From: Rossellomorea vietnamensis
GTDB taxonomy: Bacteria > Bacillota > Bacilli > Bacillales > Bacillaceae_B
NCBI RefSeq assembly: GCF_008180415.1
Contig: NZ_VTEI01000001.1
Coordinates: 102,468-166,467 of the forward strand
DNA length: 64,000 bases
Direction: 5' to 3'
Position 1 is the first letter of the stretch. Every line of letters begins with the position of its first letter. The notes below the pieces were generated by a model. That model worked only from the letters and a program-made list of their open reading frames with translations. It did not search any database and was not told where the DNA came from. Shown in pieces: positions 45,575 through 55,236 of this stretch. The position numbers and the translations under genes are program-made.

Positions 45575-47845
45575 TCAGACTTGTGGTTCGTCAGAAATTT
45601 TCTTTTTCTCTTTGAAGGTAATGATTGTCCCTTTTTTCTTCAATTCCCTCTTCTTCAGCACAAGCCAAATTTGAGAAGCAATGAATACGGAAGAATAGGT
45701 ACCAGAAATCAAACCGACAAGCAAGGCGATCGAGAAGTTCGTGATAGACTCACTTCCGAAGATCATCAAAGCGATGACCGTAAACACTACTGTTATTACA
45801 GTGCTGACAGAACGGGTAAGCGTCTGGCGTAAACTTTTGTTCACGACTTCTTCTATATCTTCGACGGTTTTCAGTCTGCGCTTCTTCTGGAGATTTTCCC
45901 TCATCCTGTCAAATGTAACAATCGTATCATTGATTGAGTAACCAACAATTGTCAGGACGGCTGCAATGAATGTCAAATCAACTTCAAGGCGCGTCAAGCT
46001 GAAGAACGCAATGATGAAGAAAGCGTCATGCAGAAGGGCTGCAATCGCCCCGATGGCCATAGATAGCTCAAATCGAAGGGTTACATAAATAATAATCCCT
46101 ACCGATGCGATAGCTACAGCAAGCATTGCGTTTCGCGCAAGCTGCTCGCCGATAATCGGCGACACAGTGCTGATATTTGGTTCTGCATCATACGCCTCTG
46201 TGAAGTAATCCTTCAGTTCAGCAATTTCATCTTTATTCAAGACGTCACTGTAGCGGACAACCCCGATTTCGTTATTGTCACCTGAAATAACAATTTCATC
46301 GGATGGGTATCCTGCCTCTTCAAGCTCTTCAGTCAAGCTGTCAGCAGTCAATCCGGATTCAGACAGGATTTCCATTCTGGTTCCTGCAGCGAAGTCAATG
46401 CCCAGGTTCAATCTGAAAATAGCCAGAATGACGAGACCAGCAGTTATCAATACTCCTGATATCGCAAAGAATTTTTTTCGTTGTTTCGCAAAATCGAATT
46501 TATCATAAGCAGTAGGTAAATCTAATGTATCATAGTTTTCTGCGATATCTTTAATATCTTTAGGGTTCACTCCAAGCCAGGACGGCTTCTTGTTGAATGC
46601 ACCGCTGTTGACCCATAACCCAAGCAGCAGGCGTGATCCCCATACCGCTGTCAGGAAGCTGGTCAGGATACTGACAATCAGCATTGTCGCGAACCCTTTA
46701 ACAGAACTTGTCCCGAAATAGAACAGGACAGCACCGGCAAGAATGGTCGTCACGTTTGCGTCCAGGATGGTCATGAAGGAAGATTTGTTCCCGGCCTGGA
46801 AGGCTGCACGAACACTTTTTCCGACCTTCATTTCTTCTTTGATTCGCTCATACGTGATGATGTTGGCATCAACAGCCATACCGACCCCGAGAATCAATGC
46901 GGCAATACCCGGCAGTGTCAGAACCCCGTTCATCATGTCAAATACCCACAGGATGACGAATATGTACACTGAGAGAGTGATCATGGCTATGAATCCTGGG
47001 AAACGGTAGAAAATCAGCATGAATAAGAATACAATCGCAATACCGATGATTCCGGCCGTCACGGTTTTATCCATTGCCTGTTCACCGAATTGGGCTCCTA
47101 CTGATGTAGAATAGACTTCTTCCAGTTTTACAGGAAGAGCACCAGCATCGAGAAGCGCCGCCAGATCTTGGGCTTCTTCTATCGTAAAGCTTCCAGTAAT
47201 TTGGACTTCATTGGAGTTAATAGGTTCTGAAACTTGAGGATCTGATAAAAATTTAGGATTCTCTTTTTTCATTTCCTCTTGATAGGAGTCTACTCCCTCT
47301 TCAAAGTCAAGCCATATGACCAGCCTGTTTTCAGGAGAAGGCAGCTGGGAAAGCTCAGTTGTTAGATCATAAAATTTACTGCGGTCTTTCAGTTCTAAAG
47401 AAACTAATGGATCATTATTTTGGCCGAATGCCTGCTGTGCACCGCCTGTGACCAGGTCGGAACCATCAAGCCTCACTTCATCATTAATATCCCGGAAAGT
47501 CAGATTAGCCTGAGTCGAAAGAATCTCCCTGGCCTGATTCTGATCTTCCACGCCTGCAAGCTGCACACGGATTCTGTTGCCGTCTTCAATCTGGATGTTC
47601 GGTTCACTTACCCCGAGAACATTGATCCGTTTATCCAGTGCATCAGCCGTGTTGGCAACTGTTTCACTAGTGATTTCTTCATCATCACCATTCAGTGATT
47701 GAACATCATAGAGAACTTCAAAGCCCCCCTGCAAATCCAACCCAAGCTTAATGTCTTTCAAGATGTCGTTTGTTGTGCCCCCTATTAATCCACCCAATAA
47801 AAGAACGATTATAAAAAAGGCGACAATCCTACTGCGTTTTACCAT
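45575..47845 (-). CDS. secDF: Fused protein translocase subunit SecDF
   Basis: A single 756-residue chain joining SecD and SecF, as in Bacillus. It uses proton motive force to help pull secreted proteins through SecYEG. The SecD half has an N-terminal helix, LGLDLQGGFEVLYDV, a large P1 domain (about 40-250) and five further helices with AILGVGMAVDANIITYERIKE split as AALILGVGMAVDANII. The SecF half starts near residue 440 with LGIDFAAGTRMEIL and has IVGYSINDTIVTFDRMREN. AAGGAGG precedes the ATG. comN lies upstream. Confidence 0.97.
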   Translation of the reverse strand: MVKRSRIVAFFIIVLLLGGLIGGTTNDILKDIKLGLDLQGGFEVLYDVQSLNGDDEEITSETVANTADALDKRINVLGVSEPNIQIEDGNRIRVQLAGVEDQNQAREILSTQANLTFRDINDEVRLDGSDLVTGGAQQAFGQNNDPLVSLELKDRSKFYDLTTELSQLPSPENRLVIWLDFEEGVDSYQEEMKKENPKFLSDPQVSEPINSNEVQITGSFTIEEAQDLAALLDAGALPVKLEEVYSTSVGAQFGEQAMDKTVTAGIIGIAIVFLFMLIFYRFPGFIAMITLSVYIFVILWVFDMMNGVLTLPGIAALILGVGMAVDANIITYERIKEEMKVGKSVRAAFQAGNKSSFMTILDANVTTILAGAVLFYFGTSSVKGFATMLIVSILTSFLTAVWGSRLLLGLWVNSGAFNKKPSWLGVNPKDIKDIAENYDTLDLPTAYDKFDFAKQRKKFFAISGVLITAGLVILAIFRLNLGIDFAAGTRMEILSESGLTADSLTEELEEAGYPSDEIVISGDNNEIGVVRYSDVLNKDEIAELKDYFTEAYDAEPNISTVSPIIGEQLARNAMLAVAIASVGIIIYVTLRFELSMAIGAIAALLHDAFFIIAFFSLTRLEVDLTFIAAVLTIVGYSINDTIVTFDRMRENLQKKRRLKTVEDIEEVVNKSLRQTLTRSVSTVITVVFTVIALMIFGSESITNFSIALLVGLISGTYSSVFIASQIWLVLKKRELKKKGTIITFKEKKKISDEPQV

Positions 47846-47988
47846 TATGTATAAGTCCTCCTTGCATATGTACAGGGCAGTGCCCCTCGATATTAAATTT
47901 TCAAGTCGAAATGCCTAAAAGTTATACCAATATTCCCATTATGAATTAGCAGCAATTTACTGTCAATTCAATATTATACCAATAAATC

Positions 47989-48306
47989 TCAGGATTTCTT
48001 GTTCGGCTTCAGCAATTCTTTCAGTTCATCCTCATTCAAATCGCTGAACCAATTGGGAGAACGATAGGCTTCCACCGTTTCAAAGCTCATGTATTCCCCT
48101 GCTTTGACGCTCATAATGTCACTTACTAATTCAAACATCCTGATTTCCTCTTTCGGTTTCTTCCATTTCTTCTTTAACAGGTATGTCCACAAGCTTTCAA
48201 CAGTTGCTTTGCCATAGCCAAGTACTTCAAATTCCTCAACCTTGCTGATCAGTGCAGGCTCTACATCATCATAAAAGTGACTGTACGGATGTTTCAAAAC
48301 GTTCAT
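47989..48306 (-). CDS. comN: Post-transcriptional regulator ComN
   Basis: A 105-residue protein matching ComN (YrzD), which in B. subtilis acts on comE operon mRNA localisation/expression in competence. MNVLKHPYSHFYDDVEPAL, YGKATVESLWTYLLKKKW and SVKAGEYMSFETVEAYRS are the conserved blocks. The reading frame runs another 100 codons upstream, antisense to the start of spoVB; the ATG at 48306 with GGGGGAAA upstream is the real start. It is divergent from spoVB and upstream of secDF, as in B. subtilis. Confidence 0.93.
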   Translation of the reverse strand: MNVLKHPYSHFYDDVEPALISKVEEFEVLGYGKATVESLWTYLLKKKWKKPKEEIRMFELVSDIMSVKAGEYMSFETVEAYRSPNWFSDLNEDELKELLKPNKKS

Positions 48307-48418
48307 ATATTTCCCCCGCTCCATTTCTAATTGCCAACAACTTGTCATGCTTTGTCCATCCTGCTGCATATAGATAATTGTATACGATATTACGATTTTT
48401 GAGAAGGCAGGGAATGAA

Positions 48419-49969
48419 ATGTCCAAATTTTTGAAAGGCACGATGATTTTAATGGGTGCTGCCTTGATAACCAGGATTCTCGGATTCATCAATAGGATAG
48501 TAGTGGCGAGGTTCATCGGTGAGGAAGGCGTCGGTCTCTTCATGATGGCATTCCCTACCTTGATTCTCGTTATTACCATTACACAAATGGGACTGCCTGT
48601 TGCCATTTCAAAGAGTGTAGCTGAAGCTGAAGTTCAAGGAGACCTCAAAAAGGTAAAAAAGATTCTTGCCGTTTCGCTGGCCATCACCGTCTCCCTGTCT
48701 ATGATCTTTACTCCTGCATTGATCTTGCTCGCCCCATACTTATCGGAGACACTTTTTACAGATCCAAGGACCTACTACCCATTAGTCGCGATAGCACCAA
48801 TTATTCCGATCGTTGCAATTTCATCTGTTATCCGGGGCTATTTCCAGGGAAGGCAGAACATGAAACCTGCCGCTATCTCCCAAGTTATCGAGCAGGTCGT
48901 CCGGATATCCCTGATTGCTGTCATGACGAAGACTTTTCTTCCATATGGGATTGAATACGCGGCAGCCGCAGCGATGGTTGCTTCCGTATTGGGCGAATTG
49001 GCTTCTCTACTCTATATGTTTACAGCTTTTAAGTTAAAGAAAAAATTTAAAGTCCGCCGCAATTTTTTCGGTGCAGTCAAATCGGGACGTTCCACTTTTA
49101 ATGAGTTAATGAGTGTTGCCTTGCCAACCACAGGCAGCCGCATGATCGGGTCCATCTCCTGGTTTTTCGAGCCGATTGTAGTAGCACACAGCCTTGCTTT
49201 AGCGGGTGTTGCCACTTCTCTCGCAACCAAGCAGTATGGATCATTGACAGGTTTCGCTCTTCCATTACTATTTCTGCCGTCCTTCATCACAGTTTCTCTT
49301 TCAACTTCGCTGGTGCCCGCCGTCAGTGAGGCAAATAAGCAAAAGAACTTTGTCCTGATTGAGCACCGGCTGACACAGGCACTGAGGTTCTGCCTGATCA
49401 CCGGCGGCATTGCGGTCGTTTTATTATTTATCTTCGCGGAGCCGCTGATGACCGTCATGTATGGCAGCAGCAGCGGAGCAGGGTTCATTATGATCATGGC
49501 ACCCTTTTTCCTTTTCTATTACTATCAAGGACCTCTTCAAGCGGTGCTTCAAGCATTGGATTTGGCAAGGGCAGCGATGATTAACAGCCTTATCGGTGCG
49601 ATTGTGAAGACAGCCATCATCTTTGTCCTGGCCTCCCAGCCCGCCTTCGGAATCAACGGAGCGGCGTTGGGCATTGTAACTGGAATGATGCTTGTGACTC
49701 TCTTGCATTTTGCAACCATCTTAAAAACCATCCCAATGACCATTTATGTAAGAGATTATGCAAAGTTTGTGGTTGTAATGGCTTTTACAGGTTTGGGCGG
49801 CCATTATCTTTATACCAATATAATGCAAGGCATGCCGCTTGGACTCCGCCTTCTCGCAGGAGTCATTTTGACAACAATTTTGTATATCTTTCTTTCCATT
49901 CTCTTAAAACTCATCCGGAGAGACGACATTAAAAGGATACCCTTTATTGGGAAGCTGGTCTTAAATTAA
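48419..49969 (+). CDS. spoVB: Stage V sporulation protein B
   Basis: A 516-residue polytopic protein (about 14 membrane helices) of the MOP/MATE-like polysaccharide flippase superfamily, required for spore cortex synthesis and probably moving lipid II or another precursor. MSKFLKGTMILMGAALITRILGF and VIRGYFQGRQNMKPAAISQVIEQVVR are characteristic. ATG with AGGGAATG upstream. The last codons are followed immediately by a MITE-like element whose first base completes the TAA stop codon. Confidence 0.95.
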   Translation: MSKFLKGTMILMGAALITRILGFINRIVVARFIGEEGVGLFMMAFPTLILVITITQMGLPVAISKSVAEAEVQGDLKKVKKILAVSLAITVSLSMIFTPALILLAPYLSETLFTDPRTYYPLVAIAPIIPIVAISSVIRGYFQGRQNMKPAAISQVIEQVVRISLIAVMTKTFLPYGIEYAAAAAMVASVLGELASLLYMFTAFKLKKKFKVRRNFFGAVKSGRSTFNELMSVALPTTGSRMIGSISWFFEPIVVAHSLALAGVATSLATKQYGSLTGFALPLLFLPSFITVSLSTSLVPAVSEANKQKNFVLIEHRLTQALRFCLITGGIAVVLLFIFAEPLMTVMYGSSSGAGFIMIMAPFFLFYYYQGPLQAVLQALDLARAAMINSLIGAIVKTAIIFVLASQPAFGINGAALGIVTGMMLVTLLHFATILKTIPMTIYVRDYAKFVVVMAFTGLGGHYLYTNIMQGMPLGLRLLAGVILTTILYIFLSILLKLIRRDDIKRIPFIGKLVLN

Positions 49970-50233
49970 AGCTCTTTTCGTAAAGAGTGTGGCTGGTTTA
50001 TACAAAAAGGGGCGGTGAAGGAAAACTTACTTTAACTCTAAATCAGCAATTAATTAGAAAAAGTCTATTAAATAGACTGGTTTCGCATTCATTTTGCTTT
50101 TGGCAGTATCACCCACCAGACACTAAGAGTTCTTTCTAAACTGGGAAAAGTACATTTCCTTTGGCTTAGCAGAATAAAGCCGTTATCTAACGAAGTTAAT
50201 ATAAGCTTGTAACAAAGTTTACAAAAAGAGCCT
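49969..50233 (-). mobile_element. MITE-like element, short form, at the spoVB stop codon
   Basis: A 265-base non-coding element, inverted relative to the copy at 22944. Ends are AAGCTCTTTTCGTAAAGA and TTTACAAAAAGAGCCT, imperfect terminal inverted repeats. AAATTA is duplicated at 49963-49968 and 50234-50239. The internal block, read on the minus strand, includes CCCAGTTTAGAAAGAA and CTCTTAGTG as in other copies, and there is no GC-rich core. The upstream duplication contains part of the spoVB stop codon. Confidence 0.8.
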
Positions 50234-50245
50234 AAATTAATGATC

Positions 50246-50283
50246 AAAGCCATCACCTGCTTGGACAGGTAATGGCTTCTTTT
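50246..50283. terminator. Bidirectional terminator between spoVB and yrbG
   Basis: AAGCCATCACCTG and CAGGTAATGGCTT form a stem with flanking A and T tracts. It serves yrbG on the minus strand and may originally have been the spoVB terminator before the MITE-like element separated them. Confidence 0.85.
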
Positions 50284-50292
50284 GTCATGATT

Positions 50293-50940
50293 TTATTTAT
50301 CTCGAAGATCTACATAAAATTGGCCATTTTGAAAGCTGCAAAAAGAAATCTCCTCCAGGTTGTGGTATTCCTTCTCCCTCAGCCTCTTTCGCAGCCAAAA
50401 TTCATTTTTGCCGATCATCTCCAGATGGTTCTGCTGAATAATGCCATCAAGAATCAAAGGAAGTGTTAAGGATCCTTCTCCCTTATTTTCAGATTTCTTG
50501 ATAACAGACAGCGTGCCTGAAGGCTCCAGGATGGCAAATTCCACATCAGCTACATTGCTGACATCCTTCTCTCTCAGCTGCAGAAGCAGATCATCAAAAT
50601 TGTATCTCTGCTGCCTCATTGCCTTCTCATCAATTTTCCCATGACTGATCAGGACGGTCGGCTTCCCATCGACCAGTTCCCTGAACTTTTTGCTTTTTAT
50701 CGATAAGAAAGCAGTGGTAATCTGAATGAGCATCAGGACACCCATCGGAAGAAGCGTATTCACTAATTCACTTTTCGGCTCTTCAATAGCCAAAACAGCC
50801 ATTTCCGCTATCATGATGAAAACAACGAGATCGAGGAGACTCAATTCACCGATTTCCCTTTTGCCCATCACCCGAAAAATGAATAAAATGACTGCATATA
50901 AAAAGATCGTCCTTACTATGATGATCAAGTACTCCTCCAC
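50293..50940 (-). CDS. yrbG: DUF421 membrane protein YrbG
   Basis: A 215-residue protein of the YetF/YrbG (DUF421) family: three N-terminal membrane helices with YAVILFIFRVMGKREIGELS, then the cytoplasmic DUF421 domain (KFRELVDGKPTVLISHG, FDDLLLQLREKDV). Members are membrane proteins of unknown role, several linked to spore membrane properties. The start is a GTG with AAGGAGG upstream. It lies convergent to spoVB. Confidence 0.9.
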   Translation of the reverse strand: MEEYLIIIVRTIFLYAVILFIFRVMGKREIGELSLLDLVVFIMIAEMAVLAIEEPKSELVNTLLPMGVLMLIQITTAFLSIKSKKFRELVDGKPTVLISHGKIDEKAMRQQRYNFDDLLLQLREKDVSNVADVEFAILEPSGTLSVIKKSENKGEGSLTLPLILDGIIQQNHLEMIGKNEFWLRKRLREKEYHNLEEISFCSFQNGQFYVDLRDK

Positions 50941-51501
50941 GTCCCTCTCCTCCTTCAGGTACGTACGTTTTGCACACTTTAGTATGCACCTGGCGAAAGG
51001 AAAGATAAGAGGTAAGTTTTTCTATGGATGTTTAAGGGTGGCTGAGGTTAGTGAGGACAGCATAGGTTTTTGATTTTGGGGATTTTGATGATGGCTGTCA
51101 GGCTTTCTGGCTGCATCGTTGTTTGTTTGTGGGATTCGGCGATGGTTACACTTCGCTTAACTGCATTTCCTCTTATTTTTATTGAGTTCATGCTGTTCAA
51201 ACCATTTTTGTACTGCATCATTTTCAGCTTTCTATGTAATATATGCTGTTTAAACCGCCTTTTAACTACATCATCTTCCTCTTACGGGGGATTTCGTGCT
51301 GTTTAAACCACCTTTTTACTCATCATCTTCCGCTTTCCGAGTATTTCATGCTGTTTAAACCCACTCTTTAACTGCATCTTATTCCACTTGCGATAATTCC
51401 ATGTTGTATAAACACAGTTAATCCGCTCTTTAAAGCACCAGCCTCTTATCTTGCTGATGCTACGCTGCCTGCCATTAAAGGATGGCCATCAGAAAACTCT
51501 C
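50941..51501. other. Intergenic region yrbG / carrier gene with tandem array 3
   Basis: About 560 bases. The half near yrbG holds its promoter but no clear hexamers; from about 51085 the region is filled by 53-base tandem repeats described separately. No gene is supported. Confidence 0.6.
51085..51455. repeat. Tandem array of ~53-bp units (array 3)
   Basis: The block TGCTGTTTAAACC recurs at 51191, 51244, 51297, 51349 and 51402, a spacing of 53, 53, 52 and 53 bases, with more eroded units upstream near 51138 and 51090. Each unit continues CTTTTTAACTGCATCATCTT and a variable stretch. The core contains the 8-bp palindrome GTTTAAAC. The sequence is unrelated to arrays 1, 2 and 4. Confidence 0.92.
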
Positions 51502-52797
51502 TTAATGCCCCACAAACGGAATTATATATTTAAAATAAATATAAACCGTACAGACCGCCAAAGATATCAGGGTGATCGGGATCCCAATCAATAAGTAATG
51601 ATGAAACTTTATTTGTACGCTTTCCTTTGAAGCAAGGCCGACAATCACAAGGTTGGAGGATGAGCCAAGAAGCGTCCCATTACCGCCAAGACAAGCTCCC
51701 AGTGCGAGCGACCACCATAGAGGGTCCATATCAACCATACCGAATTCCTGAAACTCCTCGATAACCGGGATCATCGCTGCCACAAATGGGATGTTGTCGA
51801 CGACTGCGGAGAGCAAACCAGTGCCCCATAAGATGACAAATGCAGTTGTCTTCATATCTCCTTCCGTCAATTTCATGATTTCCCGAGCAATCTCGTCAAT
51901 GAATCCCGCCTCTTCTATCCCCCCCACTAGTAAAAAGAGACCTATGAAGAAAAAGAGTGTTCCCCACTCCACTTCTCTTAAGATTTCTTCAGGGTCATAA
52001 ATTTTCTCCAGCAGAAGCATGATCAGCACGGCTCCTGCCAAGGCGACGGAAGTGACATCGAGGTGAAGGACCGGGTGTAAAGAAAATCCAGCCAGCACCA
52101 GGCCGAGCACACTGATAGCCGCTGTCAGTCCCTTATTTCTTTTTAAATATGACTTGGCCTCTATACCTCGCAATAATAGTTTCTTATCTTCCCTTACAAT
52201 CAAAATGTCTTTATAGATCAGACAGATGATGATGATGGTTATCAGCAGGATCAATGCAGCAACAGGCAGAAGATTTTGCAAGAAAGCATTGAATGTAAAA
52301 TGTTTTACAGCCTGGCCGATCATCATATTCGGGGGGTCTCCGATCAGTGTTGCAGTCCCGCCGATATTGCAGGCCAGAATCATCATCACTAAGTAAGGCA
52401 GCGGCGGCAGGTCCAGAACTTTTGTTAACGTAAACAATATCGGCACCAAAAGCATGGCGATTGTCACATTGGCTAAAAAGGCGGATCCTACCGCTGAAAG
52501 GAGCGAGAACACAACGAGGAGGGCCAGTCCATTGCCATTGACCGCCTGAGCCAGCCTGATAGCCAGAAACTCGAAAAAACCAGTCTTGCTCGTCACAGTG
52601 ACGATCAGCATCATGGAAAACAGCAGGGTGATCGTCTTCCAGTCAATATAGGTGAATAATGCTTTTTCGATGGAAAAAGCCCCGACCAAAAGCATGGCCA
52701 CTCCTCCGGCTAAGCTGGCGAGTATCCTGTTCCACTTTTCGGTAATCAATAAAATATAAACGGCAATGAATACCGCCAATATAATAAAGGGTGACAT
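51502..52797 (-). CDS. ArsB/NhaD-type ion transporter
   Basis: A 431-residue polytopic protein with 11-12 membrane helices from the ion transporter superfamily that includes ArsB, NhaD and the P protein. Duplicated re-entrant motifs are visible: CNIGGTATLIGDPPNMMIG in the first half and GACLGGNGTLLGSSSNLVIVG in the second. The NIGGTATLIGDPPN form is typical of ArsB/NhaD carriers rather than citrate carriers. Substrate not determinable: arsenite, sodium/proton or another anion. AAAGGAG precedes the ATG. It is extra relative to the B. subtilis block. Confidence 0.88.
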   Translation of the reverse strand: MSPFIILAVFIAVYILLITEKWNRILASLAGGVAMLLVGAFSIEKALFTYIDWKTITLLFSMMLIVTVTSKTGFFEFLAIRLAQAVNGNGLALLVVFSLLSAVGSAFLANVTIAMLLVPILFTLTKVLDLPPLPYLVMMILACNIGGTATLIGDPPNMMIGQAVKHFTFNAFLQNLLPVAALILLITIIIICLIYKDILIVREDKKLLLRGIEAKSYLKRNKGLTAAISVLGLVLAGFSLHPVLHLDVTSVALAGAVLIMLLLEKIYDPEEILREVEWGTLFFFIGLFLLVGGIEEAGFIDEIAREIMKLTEGDMKTTAFVILWGTGLLSAVVDNIPFVAAMIPVIEEFQEFGMVDMDPLWWSLALGACLGGNGTLLGSSSNLVIVGLASKESVQIKFHHYLLIGIPITLISLAVCTVYIYFKYIIPFVGH

Positions 52798-52994
52798 ACA
52801 TCCCTCTCCTTTAGGTTCTATGTATATTAAAACTGCAAAAAATAAATCGAACAGACTGCTTGTATCATTGTATGAAGCTTGGCCGCCAAAAATTATAGTC
52901 TATTTTTTTCTTTCACGAATATGCTTGTACTAGGAAAAGCTTGCAATTTTCATGTTGGAAAGGAAAGGAGAGGGAGACCATAGAAGCCAAGAAA

Positions 52995-53360
52995 ATGGGA
53001 AGCGCGATTTTATTTGGAACTGGGACCATCTTAGTCATTGCTGTCGCAGCAAGTCTGATTTTTGCTTTGATGCTTCGTTTTACCAGCTTGGAAGAAAGTT
53101 CAATCAGCTTAGCGGTCACTATTATTTCATTTCTAGCTTTATTCGTCGGTGGATTTATGTCAGGCGGGAAGGGCAAAGAAAAAGGATTGGTGCTAGGAGG
53201 TCTTACTGGACTGTTATTTTCCGTTGGGGTCTTGTTATTTCAATATCTGGGATATGACTCCTTGTTTTCAGTTAAACAATTTGTTTATCATGGCTGCTTC
53301 ATCGTCACCTGTATGATGGGCGGTATATTAGGAGTAAATATCAGCGGGGGCAAGTCATGA
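52995..53360 (+). CDS. yrzE: TIGR04086 family membrane protein YrzE
   Basis: A four-helix membrane protein of the YrzE/TIGR04086 family, function unknown, conserved near yajC in Bacilli. Helices are visible at ILFGTGTILVIAVAASLIFAL, ISLAVTIISFLALFVGGFM, GLVLGGLTGLLFSVGVLLFQ and CFIVTCMMGGILGVNIS. The start is doubtful. The ATG at 52995 lacks a binding site, while AAAGGAGAGGGAG sits well placed for an ATA at 52980, which would give IEAKKMGSA as N-terminus. A TTG at 52941 is also in frame but gives a non-family-like start. Confidence 0.82.
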   Translation: MGSAILFGTGTILVIAVAASLIFALMLRFTSLEESSISLAVTIISFLALFVGGFMSGGKGKEKGLVLGGLTGLLFSVGVLLFQYLGYDSLFSVKQFVYHGCFIVTCMMGGILGVNISGGKS

Positions 53361-53405
53361 TCAGCGCTGCATCTAATGGATGCAGTGCTTCAATTTGTTT
53401 TTATA

Positions 53406-53593
53406 AGGCTCTTCCCGTAAACTTTATTGCTATTCCATACTATTTCCTAAAAAAACCATAGTGCGAAGAAATAACTTAGTAAAACCGAAATAAGAACTGC
53501 TCTTCCCCGATTAAAGAGAAAACTCTTAATACCAAGGGAAAAATCCGGCTCTTGGGACTTTTCCGAAAGCTGCAATATAGGCAAAAACAGTCT
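53406..53593 (+). mobile_element. MITE-like element, shortest form
   Basis: A 188-base non-coding element between yrzE and yajC. Ends are AGGCTCTTCCCGTAAACTTT and GGCAAAAACAGTCT, imperfect terminal inverted repeats, flanked by the direct repeat TTTATA at 53400-53405 and 53594-53599. It keeps the family's internal GAACTGCTC and AGAGAAAACTCTTA segments and lacks the GC-rich core. Confidence 0.8.
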
Positions 53594-53724
53594 TTTATAA
53601 AGGGATGACTAAGGCTGCTGATCTTTCTTGATATAGATTACTGCTTTCGTCCTTCCCCTGGATGCGCCATATTGTTTATTGGAAATCTCATTCTCATTAT
53701 TTAAATTTAAGAAAATAGCCATAG

Positions 53725-53757
53725 AAAAAGAGCTGCATTTTTCATTGCAGCTCTTTC
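53725..53757 (-). terminator. Terminator of the queA-tgt-yajC operon
   Basis: AAAGAGCTGCAATG with its complement, followed by a T run on the minus strand; directly after yajC. Confidence 0.92.
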
Positions 53758-53759
53758 CA

Positions 53760-54020
53760 TTATGCTTTGATGACTTCACGTACAGCGTTCCTGTCGTATG
53801 TAAGACGGCTTCCATCTCCACATTTCACGACGATGGCACCTTCTTCGATTGCATCGATGATTCCGTGCAAACCGCCGATCGTGATGATCTTATCGCCTTT
53901 TTGCAGTTCATTCTGCATATTCTGTACCGCTTTCTGGCGCTTTTGCTGCGGACGGATCAACAAGAAGTAGAACAGTACGAACATAAGCAGTAAAGGTATT
54001 AAAGTAGCAAACGTATCCAT
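53760..54020 (-). CDS. yajC: Preprotein translocase subunit YajC
   Basis: An 86-residue protein with one N-terminal membrane helix (LIPLLLMFVLFYFLLIRPQQKR) and a small cytoplasmic domain (GDKIITIGGLHGIIDAIEEGAIVV). It associates with SecDF in the accessory translocase complex. AAAGGAGG precedes the ATG. It is last in the conserved queA-tgt-yajC operon and equals B. subtilis YrbF. Confidence 0.96.
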   Translation of the reverse strand: MDTFATLIPLLLMFVLFYFLLIRPQQKRQKAVQNMQNELQKGDKIITIGGLHGIIDAIEEGAIVVKCGDGSRLTYDRNAVREVIKA

Positions 54021-54075
54021 TTTTCAACCTCCTTTCGAGTGAGGATGTTTTATTCTTATGAAAGACATCCCAAAA

Positions 54076-55236
<1,161 letters not shown>

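Noticed and set aside
48307..48606. Extension of comN to 205 residues
   Set aside because: The upstream 100 codons are antisense to spoVB and not ComN-like; the ATG at 48306 has its own strong binding site.
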